From assembly GCA_018398815.1 (NCBI GenBank), contig CM031607.1:89482358-89546357 (forward strand): a stretch of DNA of 64,000 nucleotides, given 5' to 3'. This DNA comes from Conus ventricosus (taxonomy: Eukaryota > Mollusca > Gastropoda > Neogastropoda > Conidae). Positions 32,574 to 43,285 of the stretch are shown here, one piece after another. Both the position numbers and the translations under genes were made by a program. The first letter of the stretch is position 1. Every line of letters begins with the position of its first letter. The notes beneath the pieces are model-generated. The model worked only from the letters and a program-made list of their open reading frames with translations. It made no database searches and was not told the DNA's origin.

Positions 32574-33573
32574 NNNNNNNNNNNNNNNNNNNNNNNNNNN
32601 NNNNNNNNNNNNNNNNNNNNNNNNNNNNNNNNNNNNNNNNNNNNNNNNNNNNNNNNNNNNNNNNNNNNNNNNNNNNNNNNNNNNNNNNNNNNNNNNNNNN
32701 NNNNNNNNNNNNNNNNNNNNNNNNNNNNNNNNNNNNNNNNNNNNNNNNNNNNNNNNNNNNNNNNNNNNNNNNNNNNNNNNNNNNNNNNNNNNNNNNNNNN
32801 NNNNNNNNNNNNNNNNNNNNNNNNNNNNNNNNNNNNNNNNNNNNNNNNNNNNNNNNNNNNNNNNNNNNNNNNNNNNNNNNNNNNNNNNNNNNNNNNNNNN
32901 NNNNNNNNNNNNNNNNNNNNNNNNNNNNNNNNNNNNNNNNNNNNNNNNNNNNNNNNNNNNNNNNNNNNNNNNNNNNNNNNNNNNNNNNNNNNNNNNNNNN
33001 NNNNNNNNNNNNNNNNNNNNNNNNNNNNNNNNNNNNNNNNNNNNNNNNNNNNNNNNNNNNNNNNNNNNNNNNNNNNNNNNNNNNNNNNNNNNNNNNNNNN
33101 NNNNNNNNNNNNNNNNNNNNNNNNNNNNNNNNNNNNNNNNNNNNNNNNNNNNNNNNNNNNNNNNNNNNNNNNNNNNNNNNNNNNNNNNNNNNNNNNNNNN
33201 NNNNNNNNNNNNNNNNNNNNNNNNNNNNNNNNNNNNNNNNNNNNNNNNNNNNNNNNNNNNNNNNNNNNNNNNNNNNNNNNNNNNNNNNNNNNNNNNNNNN
33301 NNNNNNNNNNNNNNNNNNNNNNNNNNNNNNNNNNNNNNNNNNNNNNNNNNNNNNNNNNNNNNNNNNNNNNNNNNNNNNNNNNNNNNNNNNNNNNNNNNNN
33401 NNNNNNNNNNNNNNNNNNNNNNNNNNNNNNNNNNNNNNNNNNNNNNNNNNNNNNNNNNNNNNNNNNNNNNNNNNNNNNNNNNNNNNNNNNNNNNNNNNNN
33501 NNNNNNNNNNNNNNNNNNNNNNNNNNNNNNNNNNNNNNNNNNNNNNNNNNNNNNNNNNNNNNNNNNNNNNNNN
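32574..33573. other. Assembly gap, exactly 1,000 N
   Basis: A run of 1,000 N, a conventional scaffold spacer. The flanks show no shared sequence, and distance across it is unknown. Confidence 1.
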
Positions 33574-33814
33574 GATCTTGACAAATTCCCCCAAATTATT
33601 TTAAAAATACTGCATAATTCTAACAACGAAAAAGGGGGTTACAAATTTTAGACACTTTTTTTTTTGTAATTTACAAAAAACAGATGTAGAAACTGAGCTT
33701 GGTGTCTTTACAAAGTAAAATCGTGGTTTCAATGTGAATCCATGTGTGTGTGTGTGTGTGTGTGTTGTGTTGTGTGTGTGTGTGTTGTGTGTGTGTGTGT
33801 GTGTGGTGTGTGCG

Positions 33815-33879
<65 letters not shown>

Positions 33880-34148
33880 CGTGTGTGTTGTGTGCGTGTG
33901 TGTTGTGTGCGTGCGTGTGTGTGTGTGTGTGTTGTGGTGGTGTGTGTGTGTGTGTGTGTGTGTGGGGTGTGTGTGTGTGAAATTCTATGACCAAAAAGAA
34001 AGAAAAATAAGGCAAAAAAGAAAGAAAAGAAAAGAGAGACTCACAAGTTTTAGATTACATTGTTATCTCCCGCAGATGTCACCTCTATTTTCATACTGTC
34101 TCTACTGCTTTTTCTGTTGTCTCACCCACTAGTCGCATTGACATTTAT

Positions 34149-34181
<33 letters not shown>

Positions 34182-34199
34182 ACACACACACACACACCA

Positions 34200-34279
<80 letters not shown>

Positions 34280-34284
34280 ATGGA
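33574..34284. repeat. (GT)n and (CA)n microsatellites in unannotated sequence
   Basis: (GT)n at about 33,742-33,982 with GCGCGC and TGTTG interruptions, and (CA)n at about 34,155-34,277. Between and before them is AT-rich DNA with no gene. Confidence 0.9.
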
Positions 34285-34534
34285 GGGGTGGGAGTGGAAG
34301 TCACCAGTCTTATGGACTTAAATGAGATGCGGGAAAACTCAGTCACCAGTCTTATGCATTAAATGAGATGTGGAAAATTTAGTCACCAGTCTTATGCACT
34401 TAAATGAGATGTGGAAAACTTAGTCACCAGTCTTGTGCACTTAATTGAGATGTGGAACACTTAGTCACCAATCTGACTCAGTCACCATCCACGTAAAAGA
34501 GATATGGATAACGTAGTCACCAATCCTATGCACA
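34285..34534. repeat. 41-bp minisatellite, left part (copy B)
   Basis: About six degenerate units with AAATGAGATGTGGAAAAC followed by TAGTCACCAGTCTTATGCAC. The array continues at 36,711 on the other side of a transposon inserted in one unit. Confidence 0.85.
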
Positions 34535-34787
34535 TTAAAGGGGTTCTCACTCATTTTTACAAATCTATTTTGACCAAATACACGGTTTTGGTATGTGGTT
34601 GTATTGCGAAACCCAGTCCCGAATCAGCCGCCTGTGCTCTCATCTTGCAGTGAGAGCAGGATTTCCTGCGGACTGGGAAAACGAGAGGCTGAAACAGGAA
34701 CGAGAGCCTCGGTTTCGATAAAAGGGGGGGTTTCCCGATTGATGACGTAGAAAAGCCAAGTTGCTCTTCGTGTTCGGCTGAGGCGAG

Positions 34788-35577
34788 ATGGGGCGAATGT
34801 GTGCTGTGTCTGGTTGCAGAATTTCATCAGGAAATAAGCAAAGAGTAAGCGTTCATGCTTTTTCAGGTGCCTCCAGCCAGTTTAGGCGACTGTGGATAAA
34901 GTTTGTCACCACAACGAGGAAAGATTTTTGTTCTTCGAGACAGTTATCATGGCATTTGCGGTCGTCACTTCGAAGAGCACAGTTTCCAAGACCACCACAC
35001 TTGGAAGGTAAAGGTGGAACTGGAATTAGGGTCCGAAGACAGCAGAAAGAGGATGCTGTGCCAACTATTATAACAGAAAAATGTATTAGAGCACTCTCTG
35101 TTCATTCGCCAGCTGCAAGTGCAGCCTCAAACGCAACAGTGACACCGATTGTGTCAGGAGCAAGAGAGCCAAACTCTGAGACGTAAAGAAGGTAAGGTTG
35201 AATGGGTGGTTGATCTTTTTGTGTTTCATTTCATTCTCAATGTATGGTTGGTTGTAAAGATAGTTGTTGGTTTTTGTTGAGTGTTGGCATCAAACTGAAA
35301 CATACATTGTTGCTGTCATAGTGGCAGTCACTGAGTCAGTCAGTCATACTGCCTGCTGCCACTGAAACTGTTGCATGTTTGATTGTTTTTTTTCCCTGCT
35401 GTTACTGTTTCCAACAAAACTGAAGTTACGATTCTTATTAACAAGAAAGTGTCCATGTCCACAATAACAACTTGTTGGACTCCAGTGAATAATAGTTTGG
35501 GTTTTTATTTTTCAGGACATTGCTGAACATTAGGCACCCTGCAAGTTCAAGTTTCCGCCCAACAACCATACGCTTTA
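34788..35577 (+). pseudogene. THAP-domain protein, two visible exons, frameshifted (Kolobok transposase N-terminus)
   Basis: THAP is a C2CH zinc finger that binds transposon ends or promoters. The ATG at 34,788 opens MGRMCAVSGCRISSGNK, giving C-x4-C. The conserved Trp is in FRRLWIKFV. The second half, ICGRHFEEHSF (34,954 onward), lies in the +1 frame and supplies C-x2-H, and the closing block EDAVPTI is back in the first frame, so two frame changes interrupt the domain. The first frame stops at 35,186, just before a donor GTAAGG at 35,192. An acceptor TTTTTCAG ends at 35,515; exon 2 is 35,516-35,577, followed by a donor GTAAGT. The catalytic transposase domain is not present. The upstream sequence has a TGACGTAG motif. 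Confidence 0.65.
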
Positions 35578-36102
35578 GTAAGTGAATTATTTATCAGTAT
35601 TCGGACACAGGATGGTGACTTAGTGTGCATTTTAAGATATGTGCAGGTGTGGTATGTCTGTATGCTATACACTGCACTTTAGTATATTTATCAGTATTGG
35701 GACAAGGTGTGTGACTTCAGTGGTGCTGTTTAAATACGTGCAGGATGTGGTTGTCTGTCATTAACTGCATGTTGAGTAAGAGAACAATACTTAGATCTAC
35801 TTAGATCTGATTGTACGGACTCAGTATATTTTAAAATAACACTTAAAGCCAGAATCTTTGACTGCAAATATTGTAAAAGACCCTCACATTCTAATTGCAT
35901 TGTGGAATTCGAATTTAAGTGAGGGGGTGAGGATTGAAAAGGAGAAGTGAACAGCAATTGAAAAGTTTCTACAGCAGGGAAGGAAATTTGTATGATGCAG
36001 TAGTGACAAACTCCTGTTCAAAGAAAAAGGCTTTATCTGATAGATCTAAACAACTGAAAAAAATGTGGTTTATCACTAATCATTTTAAAGTTATTTTACA
36101 TA

Positions 36103-36109
36103 CTAGGTA

Positions 36110-36169
<60 letters not shown>

Positions 36170-36426
36170 AGATGTATGTATGTGCATGTGATATCATGTA
36201 CTATCTGTGTCGTGCGTATGTGTGTACATGTACATAATATGGTCAACCTGTAAAATGTCGAACTGCCTGGAAAGAAACACAAGCATCTGATGGCGAGGGA
36301 GGTGGTTACTGTACAAGGAGCTGTAGGTTCAAATTGGTACGGCTGAACTCCATACACTTCAGTGAAAATTTCACGTTCGATGTCCTCTTCGTTGGAACTT
36401 GACTCGTAGCTGGGAGCATCTGCCAT
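36103..36426 (-). CDS. First exon of a second Kolobok-borne gene (copy B)
   Basis: The ATG at 36,426 opens MADAPSYESSSNEEDIERE, followed by YGVQPYQFEPTAP. The acidic start with a YQFEP block resembles the N-termini of invertebrate transposon-encoded proteins that carry a P2X7-C-terminal-like cysteine-rich domain; that link is from memory and unconfirmed. No cysteine-rich region follows; the frame runs into intron-like sequence and a (CA)n repeat. The same exon is in copy C at 62,677. The true exon end is probably before about 36,250. Confidence 0.4.
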
Positions 36427-36710
36427 TATCGCGGAAAATTAGTTGAGTTTTACATCCTCATAGCGAAAGCTTTTAGGGACATGTCTTTCATTCACGGTTA
36501 GTCTTGGCATTTATACGTCACTTGCGGAATCCCCAACTCTTGTCTCTTCCGTACTGTGCTCGGCAATCTCTGTGGCGAGTCACGATTTGGCTACTTGCAC
36601 AACCCGGATAGAAGTGAGTTCCAGAAGAAAAGTAACACGTACATCGAAACACGCTCGATCATACTTTTGAACAACCCAAAAATGCTATTTATGGGTGAGG
36701 GCCCCTTTAA

Positions 36711-37235
36711 ATGAGATGTGGAAAACTTCGTCACCAATCTTATGCATTTAAATGAGATGTAGAAACTCAGTCACCGTCGTATGCACTTAAATAAGATGTA
36801 GAAAACTCAGTCACCAGTCCTATGCACTTAAATAAGATGTGGAAAACTTAGTCACCAATCATATGTACTTACATGAGATGTGGAAAAGTTAGTGACCAAT
36901 CTTATGTACTTAAGTAAGATGTGGATAACTTAGTCACCAGTCTTATGTACTTACATGAGATGTGGAAAACTCAGTCACTGGTCATTATGCACTTATATGA
37001 GATGTGGAACACTTAGTCACCAATAAGACTCAGTCACCAATCTTATGCACGTAAAAGAGATGTGGATAACGTAGTCACCAATCTTATGCACTTAAATGAA
37101 ATGTGGAAAACGTAGTCACCAATCTTATGCACTTAAATGAGATGTGGGAAACTCAGTCACGAGTCTTATGCACATAAATGAGATGAGGACAACTCAGTCA
37201 CCAGTGTTGTGCACGTAAATAGATGTGGAAAACTC
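36711..37235. repeat. 41-bp minisatellite, right part (copy B)
   Basis: About 12 degenerate units of the same repeat as at 34,285-34,534, with core GAGATGTGGAAAACTCAGTC. The matching array in copy C is 61,880-62,393. Confidence 0.9.
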
Positions 37236-37375
37236 GGTCTCAGTCCTGTTCTCTTGGAACGTCTGGAGTTGCCGCTGATTGTTGCTGTTAGCGTCCAACT
37301 CTCACGTCCATGGAACAGGATCAGTAGACCTGTGACAAGGTATAGGATCCTGTCTTGGAACACTGGTAAACCCTG
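37236..37375 (-). pseudogene. LINE ORF2 C-terminal scrap (copy B)
   Basis: The minus strand encodes LLILFHGRESWTLTATISGNSRRSKRTGLRP, close to the common LINE block YGCESWTLT...R-IQAFE. It is a short relic joined to the 63-bp minisatellite. Copy C counterpart at about 61,740-61,870. Confidence 0.5.
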
Positions 37376-37377
37376 AC

Positions 37378-37790
37378 GACGTGGAGTGTTGTCATGGCAG
37401 GTGGTGTGGGATCCTGCCTTGGACACATGGTGAACCACATGACGTGGAGTGTTGTCATGGCAGGTGGGGTGGGATCCTGCCTTGGACCACTGGTGAACCA
37501 AATGACGTGGAGTGTTGTCATGGAAGGTGGAGTTGGATCTACCTTGGACCACTCGTGAACCAAATGACGTGGAGTGTTGTCATGGCAGGTGGAGTGGGAT
37601 CCTGCCTTGGACCACTAGTGAACCAAATGACGTAGAGTGTTGTCAGGGCAGGTGGGGTGGGATCCTGCCTTGGACCACTGGTGAACCAAATGACGTGGAG
37701 TGTTGTCATGGCAGGTGGTGTGGGATCCTACCTTGGACCACTGGTGAACCAAATGACGTAGAGTGTTGTCATGGCAGGTGGGGTCAGGAC
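37378..37790. repeat. 63-bp minisatellite, 6 units plus a partial (copy B)
   Basis: Unit starts at 37,378, 37,441, 37,504, 37,566, 37,629, 37,692 and 37,755. Because 63 is a multiple of three, both strands stay open and give artefactual repetitive proteins (for example HGRWGGILPWT). Copy C array at about 61,330-61,735. Confidence 0.95.
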
Positions 37791-38033
37791 CAGTCTCGCC
37801 TTGACATTGTTACGCCTGTTTTCTTTTTCTTTTTTTCTGCATGATGTTGATTGGGGAATCATGTCTGAAATTGGTAACAGAAGTTCGGAGTTTTTTTTCC
37901 TCCCTGAGCTCAGTGTATTTTATATATATACCAGTTTCTAGAGTCTCTGTGTGTGCGAACGTGCGTGTGAGTGAGTGTGAGTAAGTGAGTGAGTGAGTGA
38001 ATGAGTGTGGTGTGTGTGTGAGTGTGAGTGAGT

Positions 38034-38065
<32 letters not shown>

Positions 38066-38082
38066 AGGCAGGAACGAGAACA

Positions 38083-38147
<65 letters not shown>

Positions 38148-38221
38148 AATGAACAGAAGAACATGGAAGAAGAATGGAGAAGAAGAGTAGGCGAGAGGAA
38201 AAGAGAAACATGATGATGAAG

Positions 38222-38269
<48 letters not shown>

Positions 38270-38398
38270 ATGATGAACAGAAGAATATGGAAGAAGAGAA
38301 TGGAGAAGAAGAGTAGGCGAGAGGAAAAGAGAAACATGGTGATGAAGATGCTGCTGCTGGTGCTGCTGCCGCTGCTGATGATAATGATTGTTACGGAT
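37791..38398. repeat. Low-complexity region: GAGT array, G run, (GAT)n, (CTG)n and a two-unit repeat (copy B)
   Basis: (TGAG)n-like at about 37,965-38,050, a G run at about 38,050-38,065, (GAT)n at about 38,085-38,146, (CTG)n at about 38,221-38,260. Two units of about 130 bp carry GAATGGAGAAGAAGAGTAGG. The mirror in copy C is 60,715-61,320. No gene. Confidence 0.9.
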
Positions 38399-38655
38399 GG
38401 TATGGGTGTGGTGCAAGTGTCTGACTGTCTGACTCTCACTCAGAAATTTATGGATGCATGCACGACTTTTTCTAATTCAACATACACACACACACTCACC
38501 CGAACATTGACAGCCAGGCAACAAAACAACACTTTTCCCTGTTTTTATGCTGCCCGAGCCATCAGACAAAACATATTTATATATATATATTATTAGACAC
38601 AAAAATTATGCATGGGTTGGTACGCCAACCATTAGGCGTACACACACATCATATC

Positions 38656-38692
<37 letters not shown>

Positions 38693-39501
38693 ATAATATT
38701 TTATATATATATATTTATATATATATATATATTATATATAACTATCAGGGCTGCCGGGTCCAGTGACGTCGATGACGGCGGTTTAAGACGACGACGGCAG
38801 CGTCAAGTCAAGTCGACTCAAGGTTCACTTCACAGCTGTGGCTCAAGAAGAAAAAGAAAACACTAACACGTTCACGGCGTCTCTGCCGACGACACGGTGA
38901 CAGTCTCACCCAAGAGCTGTGGCTCAAACACTAACACTTATCACACTCGCAGCGTCTCAGCCCACGCCGAGGTGATAGTTGCACAAAAGCTGTGGCTCAC
39001 ACACCACACACAGCGACGGCCTCGAAACAAGTCGCTGGTACACAACAGGAGCGGCGCTCTGGCTCGGCGAGCAGCGACGTCTCCAACCCCACTGGCCCAC
39101 CAAGCAGTCGGTCCCGGGCGCAGTGGCAGGTAGGGTGATTGTCGGCGCTCAGGCCGACCTCTCCACACCCGCAAAAAGGTGGGAAACAGGGGCGTGAACA
39201 CAGCTACGGCCCCCGGCCCTAGCACAGTGGCAGCCAGTCCCCTGCAGTAACCAGGGAACATTTCAACCTGGGGGAAACTGACTGCCACCAGCAAACGGCT
39301 GAGTCCCTCTTCGGCCTTCTGTGAACTTGTGTTGCCGGAATCACTGCAGAGATTGCCTAACCGGTGCAACTCACCCGGCTTATTAGCAATGCGCCGGTGA
39401 TTAGCAGTCAGCTGAATCTTGCAACCGGCTTCCAGACAACCACCTTCCGGCAAGCGCGGTCGCATGAAAATTTGTGACCGGACGAAAAACGGTCCGTCAC
39501 A
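38399..39501 (-). mobile_element. Solo LTR (copy B)
   Basis: On the minus strand, TGTGACGGACC (5' end at 39,501) to CCGTAACA (3' end at 38,399). Five-base target duplication ATGAT on both sides (38,394-38,398 and 39,502-39,506). No internal sequence: the right flank continues directly into the ATC/CAG repeats. It contains a long (TA)n tract at about 38,655-38,740. Confidence 0.85.
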
Positions 39502-39506
39502 ATGAT

Positions 39507-40062
39507 GATGATGATGTGATGATGATGATGATGATGATGATGCCAGGATCATGGCGTCCATAGCATTAACATTGGAAAAGAAGAAGAAGAAAAAAGAAGT
39601 ATGCTACGGGTGTTGAAAAGTTGGGACCTCTGGAATTTCGATTTACGATTTCGCCTGGCTAGTTTAAACGTCAACCAACAAATCAGCCTTAACTCACACC
39701 CCATAATCCTGTTGTCCCCCCCCCCCCCTGCTCTCTTCCTCCTCCTCCTTCTTGTCTTCCTTCTCTTCCACCTCTTCCATCTTCTTGGATTTCTTCTTTT
39801 TCTTCTATATATACTTCAAAACAAACATACAAATACGGTTCTTAATAGCTCGATTTCTTCAGTAAGGAAAACAAAAAAAGGAAAAAGGAAAACTATCGAA
39901 GAACCAATAAAATGTCATCCATAATCGTGTCAGATCCCCCATTTCTTTGAAAATTATTTAGCCAGATCACTTGCAAATCAAGTGGGATAGCTAAGGGCTT
40001 TTTTGTGTGCATTTATCCCGTTCCCTTCTTTGGCATCATATTACCATCGTCATTATCATTAT

Positions 40063-40103
<41 letters not shown>

Positions 40104-40380
40104 TAATAGTAATAATAAAATAATAATAATAATAATATAATAATAATTGTTATTATTATCATCATTGTTCTACTTGCAAAGTGAGACGACTGCAGGCGGA
40201 AATCTAAGCGAAGTGAATTTTCGTTGTCCTAATTGTTTGTATCTTGCCTGAAGAAGACCTAAGAGGTCGAAACGCGTCGTGTTTTGTCTTGTGACTCGTT
40301 TATCCACGTTTCTCTGGGCAGTTTGCTAACATTTGTTTAAGATTTTATCATCATCGTTGTTATGATTATCATTGTTGTTA

Positions 40381-40417
<37 letters not shown>

Positions 40418-42355
40418 CATATTATTATTATTATCATTATCATTATTATTACCGATATCATCATTTAAGCCATGTTGTCTCCCTTAAACCTCGTTCCCAT
40501 TCCCAGGCCTTTTTGTATCGGTTCGAAAGAAAGGTGCCTGTCCAGTAGTCTGTTATTTTGTTTATTTATTTATTTTGATTGCCTTGAAAGTGATTGGTCT
40601 TAACTGAAGAAGACAAACTATGTAATAATGCACTGTGTTTGCTGTGACTGGTTTAGTCTTTCGTTTGGTGTCGCAGTAATTCTGTCTTTGCTCTTGTTTT
40701 CACTTCTGCCTTCAGTCACCCACTTCGAAACTAACAGAACGTATGAAGGTCATCTGTGGTTATTTCCAGACTGTCGATTGAAACAAATTATATGTAGCGT
40801 GACGTACATATGAACCCGGCAATCTTACGCTGTGTGTGTTCCCTAGGGTGATCATCTGGGAGGGATATGTAATTATTTCAAGACAATGATAGACGTGCAT
40901 ATGATTTTCTTTTCCTAGCAATGCTCTCCAAAGAAACACGGTTGACTTTCTTTGCTAGATTCGTCTCTCCTAATTGTACCAGTTGGATCAGATTAGCCAT
41001 GTGAGACTTTAACGTCAACTAACATGCCATGAAGGAAGTACACAGACAGTACCACATTGTGACGGGTTTCCGACGTCTCCCCATCGCCACACCCCGCCCT
41101 TTATTAAAATATTATATTATCATCATATACAGGGATACAAGAGGGTCTTGGGGCAGAAGCATTCAGATCTTCACAAGCAAAGTGCTCTCGTACAGGCACA
41201 CGCAGTCTGTCACTCACACTGGGCCCACACATCGGTGATGGGAAATCAACGACATTTTTTAAAAAGCAATGAATTTTTGTTTTAACTGGACTCTGAGCCC
41301 CCAGGCGTCACTACACAACACACATCCATAAAAATGTACGCATTTATACAGAAAATCCTATACTGGCATCACCCTATTCCTCAATTACTCATAATTAACC
41401 AGGAAAGACAACATTCTAATATTCTGGTTGCACACATATAAGCACTAGAAAGAAAAAGACATTCACGACTTGCCAGCTGTTCCCCTTGGTTGACCAGTTC
41501 GTTTTTCACACCAGTCAATATCTCCATGGTTGAACTGACTTCACCGAAGCTGCCACATTGTTCACGTCCACCCGATTGGCCAAACTTTAAGTTGCCTGCA
41601 GGGTAGCTCTAGTCGAACTCTCGGATCTTCGTTAGTGTCACCCCACATACAGTGCAAACTGGGTTTCAGATTTGCATCAGAAGTTCTAACAGGCCGTTCC
41701 AGCATGCAACAATGTTTCCCATACAAAATTCAGTTCAGAGATAGATGGTTGTGACTCTGATGTATCGATATAGACAGCATCAGCGAAACACTTCAGTTGT
41801 TCACACTGTGAGAGAGGGTTTACGGCACCTGAACTTGTAGTCTGCTCGGAGTTTGGAGCTCCTGTCTGAATGAGAGAGCAGAGTATGGCACAACGCTGCA
41901 ACGGCGGTATATAATTTTACCGTAGCAATTCTTGTGTGCCATGCTCAGATCTACGTTCTTTGCCGTGCTTGGCAACTATTTTCAAATTAGACTGTTCACT
42001 GGTGGGACGAAGTGAATAATAGTATAATATGCAGATCTGCTACGGATCTGAGTCATTAGTAATGCCGCTGTCTTTTTTTTCAAATTTAGAATACACTTTT
42101 TTTCTTGTCTAGAATTATATTCTCCTGAAGTTAAAGGACTGTGCCTGCAATAATCTGCCAGTGATAATGACTTGATTTGCGTACACAATGTTGGTAAGCA
42201 TAAGCATCCCCAGAGATGGTCATACCACTTTACCCAAGCTTCCAGTATTACATCCAGATAGACTACATTCTTGTGAAGAACTGGAACAGGTAGGTGTGAA
42301 AATAGCTAAAATATGGTCATGTCCATGAGCGAAGTTATAGGACCTTGACCTTGCA
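39507..42355. other. Non-coding stretch of block copy B, reverse orientation
   Basis: Counterpart of 24,536-28,440 in copy A and 56,758-59,600 in copy C, without the two Helentron-like insertions and the 353-bp insertion. Includes a (GAT)n run near 39,505-39,542, a C run at about 39,717-39,728, AT-rich microsatellites at about 40,065-40,150 and 40,380-40,450, and the hammerhead-like unit. No gene recognised. Confidence 0.6.
40166..40347 (+). repeat. Hammerhead-like repeat unit (copy B)
   Basis: Core CTGAAGAA (from 40,248), stem GACC/GGTC, GAAA (40,269-40,272), then the palindrome ACGCGT (40,272-40,277) and GTC. The palindrome could form stem III between two molecules, as in minimal dimeric hammerheads. 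An extra A before stem II departs from the strict core, so this is a related motif, not a proven ribozyme. Confidence 0.5.
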
Positions 42356-42663
42356 TGACGAACCTTAAAATGTTTGGAGAACAGGGGAGTGATAGAATGA
42401 GGAACCTTAAAATGTTTGGAGAACAGGGGAGTAATAGAATGAGGAACCTTGAAATGTTTGGAGAACAGGGGAGTGATAGAATGAGGAACCTTAAATTGTT
42501 TGAAGAACAGGGGAGTGATAGAATGAGGAACCTTATAATTGTTTGGAGAACAGGGGAGTGATTGAATGAGGAACCTTGAAATGTCTGGAGAACAGGGAGT
42601 GATAGAATGAGGAACCTTGAAATGTTTGGAGAACGGGGGTGATAGAATGGGAACCTTAAATGT
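42356..42663 (-). repeat. 42-bp minisatellite, about 7 units (copy B)
   Basis: Reverse complement of the arrays at 24,396 and 56,456. Frame-preserving unit encoding FKVPHSITPLFSKH on the minus strand, with small unit variants and two short deletions. Confidence 0.95.
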
Positions 42664-42956
42664 TCTGTCACTTTCTCTCATTGTTGGAGAACAGCAAACA
42701 TTCGGAGGTTGTCACGGCGTGAAAACTCCTCCAGTCTGTCGATCTCTTCATTCATTCTGCTCACTTCTTCCTTCAGTCGCCATCTCTGCAGACACTCTTG
42801 CACACTCTTCTCTTCCGTTTGTAGATTCTGTGTACTGATCGTTGAAGTCAGCGACATATCTTCTATCTTACCACAAAACCTAATATTCTCATTCTCGAGG
42901 CTGTTGCATCGTAAGTTGATTTCTTCACATTTTCCGACACTTTACCCAAATGCTGC
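42664..42956 (-). pseudogene. LINE ORF1-type fragment (copy B)
   Basis: Minus-strand counterpart of 24,107-24,400: coiled-coil residues (WRLKEEVSRMNEEIDRLEE) and SRRDNLR before the minisatellite, with the 5' side ending at a (TG)n array. Frames change between the segments. Confidence 0.55.
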
Positions 42957-42958
42957 CA

Positions 42959-42968
42959 CAAACACACA

Positions 42969-43057
<89 letters not shown>

Positions 43058-43060
43058 GGG

Positions 43061-43129
<69 letters not shown>

Positions 43130-43232
43130 GAAGACAGACAGATAGACAGAGACGACATACTGACAAATGACGGACAGAACAGACTATGAGGTGAGTCAGT
43201 ATGTGTGTGTGTGTGTGGTGTGTGTGTGTGTG

Positions 43233-43279
<47 letters not shown>

Positions 43280-43284
43280 TCTGT
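42959..43284. repeat. Compound microsatellite (CA)n-(GA/CAGA)n-(GT)n (copy B)
   Basis: (CA)n 42,959-43,056, GAGA and CAGA arrays 43,060-43,150, (GT)n 43,201-43,285. Mirror of 55,810-56,156. Confidence 0.95.
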
Positions 43285-43285
43285 G

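Larger units (their letters stand above)
34539..36706 (+). mobile_element. Kolobok-like DNA transposon with TTAA target duplication (copy B)
   Basis: Termini AGGGGTTCTCACTCAT (from 34,539) and ATGGGTGAGGGCCCCT (to 36,706) are inverted copies with few mismatches. TTAA flanks both sides (34,535-34,538 and 36,707-36,710), within a minisatellite whose unit contains TTAA. It carries a THAP-domain exon (plus) and the first exon of a second gene (minus). TTAA target, AGGG-type ends and THAP fit the Kolobok superfamily. At 2.17 kb it is too short for a full transposase, so it is probably an internally deleted derivative. A (GT)n tract lies at about 36,114-36,165. Confidence 0.75.

Noticed and set aside
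32461..33626. Long open frames of about 360-377 codons across 32.5-33.6 kb and similar ones across 47.8-49.1 kb
   Set aside because: They are almost entirely unknown residues created by the two N runs.
38028..38213. Poly-Asp protein, and poly-His/poly-Gln/poly-Ser proteins at 60.7-61.2 kb
   Set aside because: Frames of the (GAT)n and (CTG)n repeats without conserved flanks.
42356..42663. CRISPR-like regular repeat
   Set aside because: Units are head to tail with no unique spacers; it is a minisatellite in a eukaryotic genome.
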